From Peptococcaceae bacterium (lineage in GTDB: Bacteria; Bacillota; Desulfitobacteriia; Desulfitobacteriales; Syntrophobotulaceae), in the NCBI GenBank assembly GCA_009778595.1, contig WRJI01000022.1, positions 1 through 33,629 on the forward strand: a stretch of DNA of 33,629 bases. The letters run 5' to 3'. How positions within the stretch are numbered: position 1 is the stretch's first letter; each line of letters begins with the position of its first letter. The position numbers and the translations under genes are program-made. The notes under the pieces were generated by a model that saw nothing but the letters and a program-made list of their open reading frames with translations, was not told the DNA's origin and did no database searches. Shown here in pieces: positions 1-9,103 of this stretch.

Positions 1-2
1 GA

Positions 3-128
3 GGAACGTTGGTTGAGGTTTCGGAGATTATAGATTCCGGAGAGCATGAGTTTGAAAGAAAACTTGACAGCAGGCCTTTTTGTGAGATATTATTCGGACA
101 TACAACGAGGATAAGACAACGAAGATAA
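3..128 (+). CDS. possible C-terminal end of an upstream gene
   Basis: One frame is open from the window edge to a TAA at 126-128 and would give about 41 residues (ending HTTRIRQRR). I do not recognise the product. The serA promoter lies inside this stretch, so it may simply be intergenic DNA that happens to be open. Nothing else supports coding. Confidence 0.2.
   Translation, partial: GTLVEVSEIIDSGEHEFERKLDSRPFCEILFGHTTRIRQRR
64..93 (+). promoter_or_regulatory. sigma-A type promoter of serA
   Basis: A perfect -35 TTGACA (64-69) is followed after 18 bp by TATTAT (88-93), a 5/6 match to the -10 consensus. Transcription would start near 100, leaving a leader of about 50 nt before the serA start. 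No T-box or riboswitch fits in this leader. Confidence 0.6.
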
Positions 129-129
129 G
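102..129 (+). repeat. 14-bp direct tandem repeat in the serA leader
   Basis: ACAACGAGGATAAG (102-115) is followed directly by ACAACGAAGATAAG (116-129), with one mismatch. A third start, ACAAGGAGG, carries the serA Shine-Dalgarno sequence. It is one of many short tandem repeats at gene joints in this window. Confidence 0.85.
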
Positions 130-147
130 ACAAGGAGGCGGACATAA

Positions 148-1704
148 TTGAGAGTTTTAATTACAGAAGAAATTGCTGAGGTTGGCGTTCATTTGCTGCG
201 CGAGGAACATGATGTTGATGTTTTTCGTGATTTGGATCACAATAAGCTTGTGGAAATCATTGGCGGCTATGACGCGCTGGTCGTGCGCGGGAACACGCGG
301 GTCGATAAGGATGTGTTGCAAGCGGCCAAGAGACTGCGTGTGATTGGACGTGCCGGTGTGGATGTTGATCATATTGATTTGCAGACGGCCACCCAGAAGG
401 GTATTATTGTGTTGAATTCACCTCAGGGCAGGAGCGCCGCCTCTATTGAGTATACGTTTTGTATGCTGTTGGCTTTGTGTCGGCGGTTGCCGTTGTTTCA
501 TACGGGGATACGCGGTGTCGGCAATGAGTTGCGTAAAAAAGTTCTGGGGGTTGTCGGTCTGGGACGCGTAGGGGTGGGCGTAGCCCGCCGGGCCAAGGCT
601 TTTGATATGGAGGTCGTGGCTTTTGACCCGTTCGTGGTGGAGGATATTGCCAGAACTTTGGACATTGAGCTTGTGGACATGCCGGAATTGCTGGGACGGT
701 CGGATTTTGTGACATTACATTTACCGTTGACAGAGGATTCGCGCCATATTTTAAACGAGGAAGCTTTCGCGGGCATGAAAGACGGCGTGAAGATCATTAA
801 TTGCGCCAGAGGCGGATTGGTTGACGAGGAGGCCTTGTTAGCGGCTCTCCGAAGCGGCAAAGTGGCAGCAGCGGCGTTGGATAATCTGGAGGTGTATCCT
901 CCTGTTGATGGGTATCCGTTGTGCCATATGGATAATGTTATTTATACCGCTCATCAGGCTATGGCGACTGTTGAGGGACATAACGAGGTATCAGTCAATC
1001 TGGCCCGAGGGATCCTGGCGGCGTTACGATCCGAGCCTGTCGCCAATTCGATTAATATTCCGGCGATTTCCGGAGATGTGATGGAAACCATTCGCCCCTA
1101 TCTGGATCTTGTGGAGCGTATGGGGGTATTGGCGGTACATCTGGCGGAGGGGCGACTGCGCCGGTTTGAGGTGAAATATTTCGGGCGTATCAGTTTGATC
1201 GATACAAAGATGTTGACACGGGCGATTATCAAAGGGATGTTGAACCCGATTCTGCAGGAAGCTGTGAATTATGTCAACGCGCCTGAGGTGGCCAAGTCTC
1301 GAGGGATTACGTATCATGAAGTCAACAGCAAGGAAATAGAGGATTTCGCGGACCTGATCTCATTGACGGTGCGAACGGAGACGTCGGAATTGCGCATCGC
1401 GGGGACGATGTTTGGCAGTTCGGGGCGCATTGTCCAAATCAACAAAGCCCGGGTTCATTTTGCCCCCGAGGGGTGGCTGTTGATGTTGCCTCATCGGGAT
1501 AACCCGGGAGTTATCGGCAAAGTCGGTCTGACGTTGGGGGCGGCCGGCATCAATATCAAAACCTTGCAGATTTGTCACGCCGATTCGGGCGATGTTAACT
1601 TGATGATTGTTAACACCGAAAGCGATGTGGATCAGGATGTCGTGAACGCGTTGTCTGAATTCCAGGAGATCGTTTCCGTGAAAAAGGTTTGTCTGGATTT
1701 GTAA
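148..1704 (+). CDS. serA: D-3-phosphoglycerate dehydrogenase
   Basis: Oxidises 3-phosphoglycerate to 3-phosphohydroxypyruvate with NAD, the first step of serine synthesis; cytosolic. The 518-residue product has the split 2-hydroxyacid dehydrogenase catalytic domain, a Rossmann motif GLGRVGVGVARRAKAF near residue 137, an intervening regulatory domain (about 300-430) and a C-terminal ACT domain starting around LLMLPHRDNPGVIGKVG. The expected catalytic Arg (NCARGGLVDEE), Glu (LDNLEVYPP) and His (TAHQAMAT) are all present. The segment just before the Rossmann motif (about residues 115-133) looks roughly 8-10 residues shorter than in typical SerA, and the usual TPHLGAST is degenerate. The start is TTG at 148, chosen because AAGGAGG at 132-138 is well placed and no ATG fits. 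It is monocistronic or leads into the endonuclease IV-like gene 61 nt downstream. Confidence 0.93.
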   Translation: MRVLITEEIAEVGVHLLREEHDVDVFRDLDHNKLVEIIGGYDALVVRGNTRVDKDVLQAAKRLRVIGRAGVDVDHIDLQTATQKGIIVLNSPQGRSAASIEYTFCMLLALCRRLPLFHTGIRGVGNELRKKVLGVVGLGRVGVGVARRAKAFDMEVVAFDPFVVEDIARTLDIELVDMPELLGRSDFVTLHLPLTEDSRHILNEEAFAGMKDGVKIINCARGGLVDEEALLAALRSGKVAAAALDNLEVYPPVDGYPLCHMDNVIYTAHQAMATVEGHNEVSVNLARGILAALRSEPVANSINIPAISGDVMETIRPYLDLVERMGVLAVHLAEGRLRRFEVKYFGRISLIDTKMLTRAIIKGMLNPILQEAVNYVNAPEVAKSRGITYHEVNSKEIEDFADLISLTVRTETSELRIAGTMFGSSGRIVQINKARVHFAPEGWLLMLPHRDNPGVIGKVGLTLGAAGINIKTLQICHADSGDVNLMIVNTESDVDQDVVNALSEFQEIVSVKKVCLDL

Positions 1705-1765
1705 TGGTCGGCGACGATACCGCGAAATGATATTGTGAAACAATCACTTGGAATAGAGGCGGTTT

Positions 1766-2605
1766 ATGATGGGCAATTTGCGTTTCGGCACGGCAGGGAT
1801 ACCTTTGTCAACTGCCGCAAAAAAAACAACCCAAGACGGTGTGGCTCGCCTCGATGAACTGGGACTTGGGGCGTTGGAGCTTGAGTTTGTTCGCGGGGTG
1901 TATCTCAAGGACGCCAATGCCGCGCTTGTTAAGGAGTGCGCGAACTCACACGATATCGCTTTGAGTTGTCATGCGCCATATTATATCAACCTCAATTCGC
2001 CGGAGCCGGAGAAGGTCACAGCCAGCCGGGCCAGGATTCTGGCTTCGGCGCGGGCCGCGTTTTTTGCCGGCGCGGTGAGCGTGGTTTTTCATCCGGCGTT
2101 TTATCAGCAGACACCTCCGGATGAGGTGTACAAAAAAGTGCGGGACGAAATCATCGGGATTCGGCAAGAGATTGATGAGGCAGGGTACAAGGTAACGTTG
2201 CGACCGGAGACCACCGGCAAACCCAGCCAGTTTGGGAATCTGGACGAGACCATTCGCTTGGCAGCGGAGGTGCCGGGGGTTTTGCCGTGTGTAGATATCA
2301 GCCACCTCCACGCCCGAGACAACGGTGGGAACAATACATATGACGAGTTCTGCCGCATTTTGGAGGCACTAAGCGAAGCCTTGGGGGCGCGATGGAATGA
2401 GGATGCGCATTTCCATGTTTCCGGCATCGATTACGGTAAAGCGGGGGAGAAGAAACACCTGATTCTCGCTGATGCCGACCTGAATTATCATGAGTTGGCA
2501 CGAGCTTGGCGGACATTTGGCGTCAAGGGAACCGTGATCTGCGAAAGCCCGAATCTGGAGACGGATGCTTTGATTCTGGCGCGGTCCTATCATGATAGTA
2601 AGTAA
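1766..2605 (+). CDS. endonuclease IV-like AP endonuclease (AP_endonuc_2 TIM barrel)
   Basis: The 279-residue TIM-barrel protein has the length of endonuclease IV, which cuts DNA at abasic sites in base-excision repair using a trinuclear zinc centre. Putative metal ligands are visible in order: His in CHAPYYINL, His in VVFHPAFY, Glu in LRPETTGK, Asp and His in CVDISHLHAR, His in HFHVSGI, and Glu in VICESPNL. The PETTGK form resembles the archaeal/clostridial branch more than E. coli Nfo. The same fold includes sugar isomerases, so the substrate is inferred. Two ATGs are adjacent (1766 and 1769), with GAGGCGG upstream. dprA starts 10 nt after the stop, so the two are probably cotranscribed. Confidence 0.8.
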   Translation: MMGNLRFGTAGIPLSTAAKKTTQDGVARLDELGLGALELEFVRGVYLKDANAALVKECANSHDIALSCHAPYYINLNSPEPEKVTASRARILASARAAFFAGAVSVVFHPAFYQQTPPDEVYKKVRDEIIGIRQEIDEAGYKVTLRPETTGKPSQFGNLDETIRLAAEVPGVLPCVDISHLHARDNGGNNTYDEFCRILEALSEALGARWNEDAHFHVSGIDYGKAGEKKHLILADADLNYHELARAWRTFGVKGTVICESPNLETDALILARSYHDSK

Positions 2606-2614
2606 GGAGCCTTT

Positions 2615-3853
2615 ATGTATATCGAAACAGATTTTGCGGAAAAAATAGCGAGAGCGGCTGTTGTCTCTGTTCCCGGAGTTAGCGCAGTGACATTGAGACA
2701 GCTTCTGGCGGATTTCGGAAGTGCCCGGAGAGCTTGGGAGGTTCTGCCCGGGGAGGTGTCGGCGGAGGCGGCAAAAAAGTACGCTGCTTTTTTTTGCAAC
2801 CGCGTCAAGGTCGATCAGGCTAAGGTTGAGGCAACCTTACGTCAGCTGGGGATTCAGTTGGCGACACCCGGGGAGAGAGCTTACCCTGCGTTGTTGAGCA
2901 CGTTGTCTGACGCGCCGCCGGTTTTGTTCTATCGGGGTATTCTGGATGGGAGTTTGGAGGCTGTGGCTGTTGTGGGTGCCCGGCGGGCGACGGCCTACGG
3001 CAAAGCTGCCGCCGCCTATTTCGGCAAAGAGATTGCGGCGAGAGGACTTGTTGTCGTCAGCGGATTGGCACGGGGAATTGACGGGGCAGCCCAGGAGGGG
3101 GCGGTGACTTCCGGTGTGACTTGGGCATTTTTGGGTGGCGGTCTTGATCGGATCTATCCGGCTGAACATAAAATGCTGGCTCGGAAGGTTATGGAGAACG
3201 GTGCTTTGATCAGTGAGTATCCGCCGGGAACGAAGACCTTGCCTAATTTGTTTCCGGCTCGCAATCGTCTTATCAGCGGTTCGGCCCGAGGGGTGGTCGT
3301 TGTTGAGGCTGCCGAGAAAAGCGGATCTTTGATTACGGTGGATTTTGCGTTGGAGCAGGGGCGGGAAGTTTTTGCGGTGCCGGGGCCGATTTTCAGTTCT
3401 CTTAGCAAAGGATGTCATAATCTCTTGCGTATGGGCGCCCATATCGCGGAAACGGTGGAGGATGTTTTGCTTGAGATTGGTGATCGAGAGTTGGATCGGG
3501 ACCAAAAGTTGGTTTGGAGGCAGGGAACACTTGCTTCTGTATCGAATGTGACTGTATTGCCTCCCGAAGAGACACATAGTCAAAAGTGTCATGCTGAGGA
3601 ACCCGGCGCCGATTCACAATCAGTGAAGTCGGAGTATCTTGATCTGCTGGAGTATCTGAGCGATGTCCCCTTGCAAATCGACCGTCTGGCTGTCCAATCG
3701 AACCGGCAGCCTCATGAACTGGCGATGGGGTTGCTCCATCTTGAACTGGCGGGTTATATTCTGCGGCTACCCGGTCAGCACTATGTTTTGGACAGACGAC
3801 ACCTGAGTTATGTTTCGCCGGCTGGTTCCGCGGTAACGGAACCACTCGAATAA
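2615..3853 (+). CDS. dprA: DNA processing protein DprA (Smf)
   Basis: DprA binds incoming single-stranded DNA and loads RecA during natural transformation; it is also widespread in bacteria not known to be competent. The 412 residues contain an N-terminal SAM/HhH-like region (1-70), the Rossmann-fold DprA domain with GARRAT, SGLARGIDGAAQ, FPARNRLISG and SGSLITVDFALEQGREVFAVPG (about 110-290), a variable linker (about 300-340) and a C-terminal winged-helix domain (about 340-400). The start ATG has AGGAG at 2605-2609 overlapping the previous stop. The Smf signature normally has His after GIDGAA; here it is Gln. The place upstream of topA is the standard Firmicutes order. Confidence 0.95.
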   Translation: MYIETDFAEKIARAAVVSVPGVSAVTLRQLLADFGSARRAWEVLPGEVSAEAAKKYAAFFCNRVKVDQAKVEATLRQLGIQLATPGERAYPALLSTLSDAPPVLFYRGILDGSLEAVAVVGARRATAYGKAAAAYFGKEIAARGLVVVSGLARGIDGAAQEGAVTSGVTWAFLGGGLDRIYPAEHKMLARKVMENGALISEYPPGTKTLPNLFPARNRLISGSARGVVVVEAAEKSGSLITVDFALEQGREVFAVPGPIFSSLSKGCHNLLRMGAHIAETVEDVLLEIGDRELDRDQKLVWRQGTLASVSNVTVLPPEETHSQKCHAEEPGADSQSVKSEYLDLLEYLSDVPLQIDRLAVQSNRQPHELAMGLLHLELAGYILRLPGQHYVLDRRHLSYVSPAGSAVTEPLE

Positions 3854-3873
3854 ATGAAGAGGTAGGACGGATT

Positions 3874-5985
3874 ATGGCAAAAACCCTGGTTATTGTTGAA
3901 TCCCCGGCAAAGGCAAAATCAATCGGCAAAATCCTTTCTCGAAGCTACCAAGTGAACGCTTCGATGGGGCATTTGCGAGATTTGCCGAAGAGCCAGATGG
4001 GCGTGGATATCGCCAACGATTTTGAACCGAAATACATCGCTATACGAGGACGGGGCGATTTGATTAAAAAGTTGCGGGATGCGGCCAAAAATGCCGACAA
4101 AGTTCTGTTGGCCGCTGACCCCGATCGTGAGGGAGAGGCTATATCGTGGCATCTTGCCCATTTGTTGGGACTCGATTTAAACGGGATGATTCGGGTTGAA
4201 TTCAATGAGATTACGAAGACGACGGTTCAAAACGCAATAAAAAACCCACGCAAAATCAACATGGATAAAGTTGATGCCCAGCAAGCCAGGCGTGTGCTTG
4301 ACCGCCTTGTGGGGTACACATTGGGGCCGCTGTTGTGGCGCAAAGTCAAAAAAGGTCTGAGTGCCGGCCGGGTTCAATCTGTGGCTGTGCGTCTTATTTG
4401 TGATCGGGAAGATGAAATCAGGGCTTTTGAGCCGGAAGAGTATTGGTCCTTGTTGGCTCATTTGGCCGGACGGGATCCCGGCAACAAGGAGAAATTTACG
4501 GCGAAGCTGTTGCAGAAGGCCGGCAAAAAGTATGTTGTGAAGACCCGGGAAGAGATGGACGAGGTTCTGGCCGATCTGGGCCGACAGGAGTTTGTTGTTA
4601 AAGACGTTAAACAAAAGGAAAAAAATCGACAACCGGCACCGCCTTTTACCACCAGCAGCTTGCAGCAAGAGGCTTTTCGCAAATTGAATTTTGCGCCGAA
4701 AAAAACGATGATGATCGCCCAACAGCTGTATGAGGGGCTGGAAGTGGGTTCGGACGGGTTGGTCGGTCTTATCACATATATGCGCACGGATTCTGTGCGT
4801 GTATCGGACGCGGCTCGTGACGAGGCGAAAGACTATATCAACCAAAACTACGCGCCGGAATATTATCCGGCCAAACCTCGGGTCTACACCAGCAAAGGCC
4901 GCAGCCAGGACGCACATGAAACGGTTCGTCCCACATCGGTCTTTCGAACTCCGGAGGTGGTGAAACCTTATTTGAGCCGGGAGCAGTTTCGTTTATACAA
5001 TTTGATTTGGAGCCGCTTTATTGCCAGCCAGATGCAGCATGCGGTTTTTGATACTTTGGCGGTGGATGTGACGGCTGGGGACTACCTGTTTAGAGCTAAC
5101 GCGTCGATGATTAAGTTTCCGGGATTTTTGGCGGTCTATGAGGAGAGCACCGACGACGCTGAGAAAGATCCGGTTTCCAAGTTGACCATTAAGGTTGAGC
5201 CGGGCCAGAAGCTTACACCGGAAAAATTTGAGGATAAGCAACACTTTACCGAACCGCCGCCGCGCTATACGGAAGCTTCGCTGGTTAAGAAATTGGAGGA
5301 TGAGGGGATCGGTCGTCCCAGCACCTACGCGCCCACTATCGAGACCATTCAGTCCAGGGGGTATGTGGTCAAAGAACAGAAACGGCTGATGCCCACGGAG
5401 TTGGGGGAGGTTGTGGATTCTCTGTTGACAGAACATTTTGCCGACATTGTGGATCTGGGGTTCACCGCGCATTTGGAAGAGATCCTGGATACGATTGAAG
5501 AGGGAAAAACCCCTTGGAAAGATGTTATTCGCAATTTCTACGATCCTTTTGAACAGACGGTTGAGGAAGCCGAGGCTAAAATCGGGAAGATCAAGATTGA
5601 GGATGAGGTTTCTGAGGAAACATGTGAGCATTGCGGTCGCAATATGGTGATAAAAATGGGTCGCTATGGCAAGTTCCTGGCTTGTCCGGGGTTTCCCGAA
5701 TGTCGCAACGCCAAGTCATTGTTGGAAGATATCGGCGTCGCGTGCCCTCTTTGTGGACAGAAGCTGACGGCGCGGCGGTCCAAAAAGGGACGGAAGTTTT
5801 TTGGATGCAGCGGATATCCCGGGTGCGAGTTCGTGTCCTGGGATAAACCCGTGTCGGTGAAGTGTCCTCAGTGTGACGGTATGGTTGTGGAGAAGACCGC
5901 CGCAGGAGGGAAGGTTAAGCATGTTTGTACGGTGTGTAAGAACCAGGTGACGGTTGATAAAGAGTCGCCGGGTGAGGACGGTTGA
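3874..5985 (+). CDS. topA: DNA topoisomerase I
   Basis: Type IA topoisomerase that relaxes negative supercoils. The 703-residue protein starts with the TOPRIM domain (LVIVESPAKAKSI, then DPDREGEAISWHL near residue 78), has the active-site tyrosine in GLITYMRTDSVRVS near residue 300, and ends with three zinc-ribbon modules whose paired cysteines are visible (CEHC...CPGFPEC, CPLC...CSGYPGC, CPQC...CTVC). This matches Bacillota TopA in length and layout. The start ATG follows GAGGTAGGA. The last codons and stop lie inside a 26-bp tandem duplication shared with the trmFO leader. Confidence 0.97.
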   Translation: MAKTLVIVESPAKAKSIGKILSRSYQVNASMGHLRDLPKSQMGVDIANDFEPKYIAIRGRGDLIKKLRDAAKNADKVLLAADPDREGEAISWHLAHLLGLDLNGMIRVEFNEITKTTVQNAIKNPRKINMDKVDAQQARRVLDRLVGYTLGPLLWRKVKKGLSAGRVQSVAVRLICDREDEIRAFEPEEYWSLLAHLAGRDPGNKEKFTAKLLQKAGKKYVVKTREEMDEVLADLGRQEFVVKDVKQKEKNRQPAPPFTTSSLQQEAFRKLNFAPKKTMMIAQQLYEGLEVGSDGLVGLITYMRTDSVRVSDAARDEAKDYINQNYAPEYYPAKPRVYTSKGRSQDAHETVRPTSVFRTPEVVKPYLSREQFRLYNLIWSRFIASQMQHAVFDTLAVDVTAGDYLFRANASMIKFPGFLAVYEESTDDAEKDPVSKLTIKVEPGQKLTPEKFEDKQHFTEPPPRYTEASLVKKLEDEGIGRPSTYAPTIETIQSRGYVVKEQKRLMPTELGEVVDSLLTEHFADIVDLGFTAHLEEILDTIEEGKTPWKDVIRNFYDPFEQTVEEAEAKIGKIKIEDEVSEETCEHCGRNMVIKMGRYGKFLACPGFPECRNAKSLLEDIGVACPLCGQKLTARRSKKGRKFFGCSGYPGCEFVSWDKPVSVKCPQCDGMVVEKTAAGGKVKHVCTVCKNQVTVDKESPGEDG

Positions 5986-6016
5986 AGGAGCCGCCGGGTG
6001 AGGACGGTTGAGGGAG
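5966..6016 (+). repeat. 26-bp tandem duplication across the topA stop codon
   Basis: A 25-bp copy (5966-5990, beginning CGCCGGGTGAGGACGG) is repeated at 5992-6016 with a single change. The copies contain the topA TGA and a GGAG that could act as a ribosome binding site. The duplication lengthens the topA-trmFO joint and leaves a second, unused copy of the topA tail in the trmFO leader. Confidence 0.9.
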
Positions 6017-6036
6017 AAGAAGTGGCGAGGGGTATA

Positions 6037-7458
6037 ATGAATGAAGTCACGATTATCGGTGCCGGGTTAGCCGGCGCGGAAGCCGCCTGGCAGTTGGCGC
6101 GGCGTGGCGTCGAGGTTCGATTGTTTGAGATGAGACCAAAGAAGATGACGCCGGCGCACAAGACAGGGTTGTTTGCCGAACTTGTTTGCAGCAATTCTTT
6201 GCGGGCCAACGGGCTGGAGAATGCTGTGGGGTTGCTCAAAGAGGAAATGCGGCGTCTGGATTCGCTGGTTATGGCCGTGGCAGATTCTGTGAGCGTGCCG
6301 GCGGGTGGGGCTCTTGCCGTGGATAGGGATTTGTTCGCTCAGGAAATAACAAACCGGGTGACGGTCTTGCCGGGCGTGACAGTTTGTCGGGAGGAGTTGA
6401 CGATTCTGCCGGAGCAGGGTGTGGTGATTGTGGCCACCGGGCCGCTGACCTCGGAGAGTTTGGCTGAACATATCCGGCAGTTGACCGGGGAAGAGACATT
6501 GGCTTTCTTTGACGCGGCTGCGCCTATTGTGACGGTGGAGTCGGTGGATATGGATAAAGTGTATTGGGCTTCACGCTATGATAAGGGTGGGGCTGATTAT
6601 CTGAATTGTCCCATGGATGAGGACCGGTATCGAGAGTTCCGGGAGGCTCTGTTGGCGGCGGAGGTCCATGAGGATCATTTGGGTCTTGATGAGGGTGAGG
6701 CAACGAAGGGAAAAGTATTTGAAGCTTGTATGCCTCTTGAGGTTATGGCGGCTCGCGGATATGAGACGATGGCTTTTGGCCCTTTGAAGCCGGTGGGTTT
6801 AAGGGATCCGCGTTGTGGTCGGACGCCTTTTGCGGTTGTGCAGTTGCGCAAGGAGAATGCTGCCGGGAGTTTGCTTAATCTGGTCGGGTTTCAAACCCAT
6901 CTGCGTTGGGGAGAACAGGAACGTGTTTTCCGGATGATTCCGGGGTTGGAGAGGGCGGAATTCGTCCGGTATGGTGTGATGCATAGAAATACTTTTTTGA
7001 ACGCGCCTCGGGTTTTGGATGGGGATTTTGGTTTGCGCGGTGACCCGCGGGTTTTCTTTGCCGGGCAGATTACAGGGGTGGAAGGGTATGTTGAGTCGGC
7101 AGCCAGTGGATTAATGGCTGGGATCAATGCCTGGAGGCGTGTGCAGGGATGTTCCACGTTGGTTTTTCCTGAGACTACGGCTTTGGGTGGTTTGGCGCGC
7201 CATCTGGCGGGATCACCGACGGGGGATTTTCAACCAATGAATATTAATTTTGGGTTGTTGCCGCCTTTGGGGGAAAGGGTTCGAGGTAAGAAGGAGAAGA
7301 ATTCGCGGCTCGCCCGGAGGGCGTTGAACGCGTTGGAGGATTTTTGTTCTGGCGCGTTGGAGGATTTTTGTTCTGCAGGCTGTCAAGAAGTGTTAAGGAT
7401 TGAGGGGTGTCTAAGTGGAGACGATCTTGCAACAATACAGCCAATATCTGATGGTTAG
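6037..7458 (+). CDS. trmFO: tRNA (uracil-54-C5) methyltransferase, folate- and FAD-dependent
   Basis: Makes ribothymidine at position 54 of the tRNA T-loop with methylenetetrahydrofolate and reduced FAD. Motifs: dinucleotide-binding [17 protein letters not shown] at the N-terminus; [20 protein letters not shown] with one conserved cysteine; [14 protein letters not shown] with the second; [19 protein letters not shown] near the C-terminus. I place the start at ATG 6037 ([10 protein letters not shown]) because AGGGG precedes it and the family begins there; an upstream GTG at 5998 lies inside the duplicated topA tail. The product is 473 residues, about 30 longer than usual, because the C-terminus carries a duplicated [16 protein letters not shown] motif followed by an unrelated tail that overlaps xerC by 44 nt. 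Co-directional with topA and xerC, as in B. subtilis. Confidence 0.95.
   Translation: MNEVTIIGAGLAGAEAAWQLARRGVEVRLFEMRPKKMTPAHKTGLFAELVCSNSLRANGLENAVGLLKEEMRRLDSLVMAVADSVSVPAGGALAVDRDLFAQEITNRVTVLPGVTVCREELTILPEQGVVIVATGPLTSESLAEHIRQLTGEETLAFFDAAAPIVTVESVDMDKVYWASRYDKGGADYLNCPMDEDRYREFREALLAAEVHEDHLGLDEGEATKGKVFEACMPLEVMAARGYETMAFGPLKPVGLRDPRCGRTPFAVVQLRKENAAGSLLNLVGFQTHLRWGEQERVFRMIPGLERAEFVRYGVMHRNTFLNAPRVLDGDFGLRGDPRVFFAGQITGVEGYVESAASGLMAGINAWRRVQGCSTLVFPETTALGGLARHLAGSPTGDFQPMNINFGLLPPLGERVRGKKEKNSRLARRALNALEDFCSGALEDFCSAGCQEVLRIEGCLSGDDLATIQPISDG
7330..7375 (+). repeat. 24-bp in-frame tandem duplication in the trmFO tail
   Basis: Two identical 22-bp copies (7330-7351 and 7354-7375, beginning GCGTTGGAGGATTTTTG) have a period of 24 bp, eight codons, and add a second ALEDFCS block to the protein. 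They lie just upstream of the xerC ribosome binding site. Confidence 0.9.
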
Positions 7459-8359
7459 CAACTTCTCGGAGATGACCCGCGTAGCTTATTTGGGTGATTT
7501 GGAGCAATTTTTCACGTTTGCCGCATCCCGGCGCGGGTTGAAAATGGGGGACCTGGAGCTGTCCCAAATCGATCCTGTGGCTGTCCGGGCGTTTGTCCAT
7601 GACTTGATGGTTGGTGGCATTGGCAAAAGAAGTGTGGCCCGGAAGTTGTCGTCCATCCGTTCTTTCTTCAAATATGCTATTCACGAAAACTTAGTAACGG
7701 ACAGCCCGGTGCAATTGATTAAGGCGCCCAAAAACACGCCCACGTTGCCGCGATTCCTGTTTCGCGAGCACGTTGACAAGCTGATGGAAAGTGGGACGTC
7801 CCATGGCCATGAGGGTGAGACATCTCCTAAAAACGAGTTTGTCTTATGGCGTGAGCAGGTGATTTTGGAACTTCTTTACGGGTCGGGGCTGCGGGTCAGC
7901 GAACTGGTGTCGCTGAATTTTGGCCATATTGATTTAACGAATAAATTGCTTAGGATTTTTGGGAAGGGCCGCAAGGAGAGGATTATTCCTTTGACGGATT
8001 TTGCGGCGCGAGCTATCCGTATATATTTGGAAAAGAGAGAGCTGATGAAGATGCCTCATGCCGAACCAACCGCGGCACTGTTGCTCAGTTTGCGTGGCCG
8101 TCGGCTAACAACCCAGTCGGTGCGGCGCATTCTAAATAATTGTGAACAGAAAGCTCAGCTGAATCAACACATTTATCCGCATATGCTTAGGCATACTTAC
8201 GCCACCCATCTTTTGGACGGCGGAGCGGATTTGCGTTGTGTCCAGGAGCTTCTGGGGCATAAGAATCTTTCGTCGACACAGATCTATACCCATTTAACAA
8301 AAGAACGGCTGCGGCAGACTTATATGAATGCCCATCCACGGGCGAAATTGCCTGATTGA
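7415..8359 (+). CDS. xerC: tyrosine recombinase XerC (CodV)
   Basis: Site-specific recombinase that resolves chromosome dimers at dif. The 314-residue protein has the SAM-like core-binding N-terminal domain (1-105) and the catalytic domain with Arg in GSGLRVSEL, Lys in GKGRKER, His/Arg in [12 protein letters not shown], His in [15 protein letters not shown] and the nucleophilic Tyr in that same motif. The start is GTG at 7415, preceded by GAGGGGTG and overlapping the end of trmFO. An insertion of about 12 residues ([13 protein letters not shown]) precedes the catalytic domain. The codV-clpQ-clpY-codY neighbourhood of B. subtilis is conserved. Confidence 0.95.
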   Translation: METILQQYSQYLMVSNFSEMTRVAYLGDLEQFFTFAASRRGLKMGDLELSQIDPVAVRAFVHDLMVGGIGKRSVARKLSSIRSFFKYAIHENLVTDSPVQLIKAPKNTPTLPRFLFREHVDKLMESGTSHGHEGETSPKNEFVLWREQVILELLYGSGLRVSELVSLNFGHIDLTNKLLRIFGKGRKERIIPLTDFAARAIRIYLEKRELMKMPHAEPTAALLLSLRGRRLTTQSVRRILNNCEQKAQLNQHIYPHMLRHTYATHLLDGGADLRCVQELLGHKNLSSTQIYTHLTKERLRQTYMNAHPRAKLPD

Positions 8360-8499
8360 TTTGTGGGGCCCGGTTCGTATTATGCGGTATCGTCGCACAA
8401 ATTCCCGGAGATGGGTTTGCATGTTTCACAACGGGCCGGAATTAAGGGCTTGGAGCTATGGATGGAGGAGACTTAGTTTGTGCTAGTATTCACAAGTAC

Positions 8500-8528
8500 T
8501 TGACGAAATGACTGAAAATCATTACACT
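8500..8528 (+). promoter_or_regulatory. promoter of hslV-hslU-codY with an overlapping CodY-box-like site
   Basis: TTGACG (8500-8505), a 17-bp spacer and TACACT (8523-8528) form a plausible sigma-A promoter; the Shine-Dalgarno AGGAGG (8535-8540) follows closely. The spacer contains AAATGACTGAAAATC (8506-8520), which matches 11 of 15 positions of the CodY box consensus AATTTTCWGAAAATT, with the right half CWGAAAAT intact. It also lies within an AATGA/TCATT dyad. Binding here would block RNA polymerase. The rest of the 189-bp gap (8360-8499) shows only a GGCCCG/CGGGCC inverted repeat with a long loop. Confidence 0.5.
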
Positions 8529-8548
8529 ATGCATAGGAGGGTTGTCAT

Positions 8549-9103
8549 ATGTTCCATGGCACCACCATTCTGGTTGTCCGAAAAGATGGTAAAACCGCAG
8601 TCGCGGGAGACGGACAGGTTACGTTTGGACAGACTACGATTATGAAACATGGCGCCCGCAAAGTTCGGCGGCTTTATGGCGGCAATGTGGTGGCCGGGTT
8701 TGCCGGTTCGGTGGCGGACGCGTTTACTTTGTTTGAGAAATTTGAAGGCAAACTTCAGGAGTATCATGGTAATCTCCAGAGGTCAGCTGTTGAGTTGGCA
8801 AAAGAATGGCGCACGGATCGCATGTTGCGCAATCTGGAGGCTCTTTTGGTTGTGGCCGATCGGGAAAGCATCTTAATTATTTCCGGATCGGGCGAGGTTA
8901 TCGAGCCTGACGATGATATCGCGGCGATTGGATCCGGTGGCAATTATGCATTAGCAGCGGCGCGGGCTTTGTCGCGCCATACCGAGATGCCAGTGGGGCA
9001 ATTGGTGTTGGAATCTATGAAGATCGCGGCTTCCATTTGTGTTTTTACCAATGAGCATATTTCTGTGGAGGAACTTGATTATGGAACAATTGACACCCCG
9101 TGA
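8549..9103 (+). CDS. hslV: ATP-dependent protease subunit HslV (ClpQ)
   Basis: N-terminal-nucleophile peptidase of the HslUV (ClpYQ) two-tier protease. The 184-residue sequence begins [10 protein letters not shown]; processing after HG would expose the catalytic Thr, as in the family. GDGQVTFG and the [17 protein letters not shown] segment are typical. The ATG has a strong AGGAGG at 8535-8540 with 8-nt spacing. Its 3' end overlaps hslU by 23 nt, suggesting translational coupling for stoichiometric assembly. Confidence 0.97.
   Translation: MFHGTTILVVRKDGKTAVAGDGQVTFGQTTIMKHGARKVRRLYGGNVVAGFAGSVADAFTLFEKFEGKLQEYHGNLQRSAVELAKEWRTDRMLRNLEALLVVADRESILIISGSGEVIEPDDDIAAIGSGGNYALAAARALSRHTEMPVGQLVLESMKIAASICVFTNEHISVEELDYGTIDTP

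Noticed and set aside
8367-8437. GGCCCG/CGGGCC inverted repeat after xerC as a terminator.
   Set aside because: The loop is about 59 nt and no U-run follows; not a convincing rho-independent terminator.
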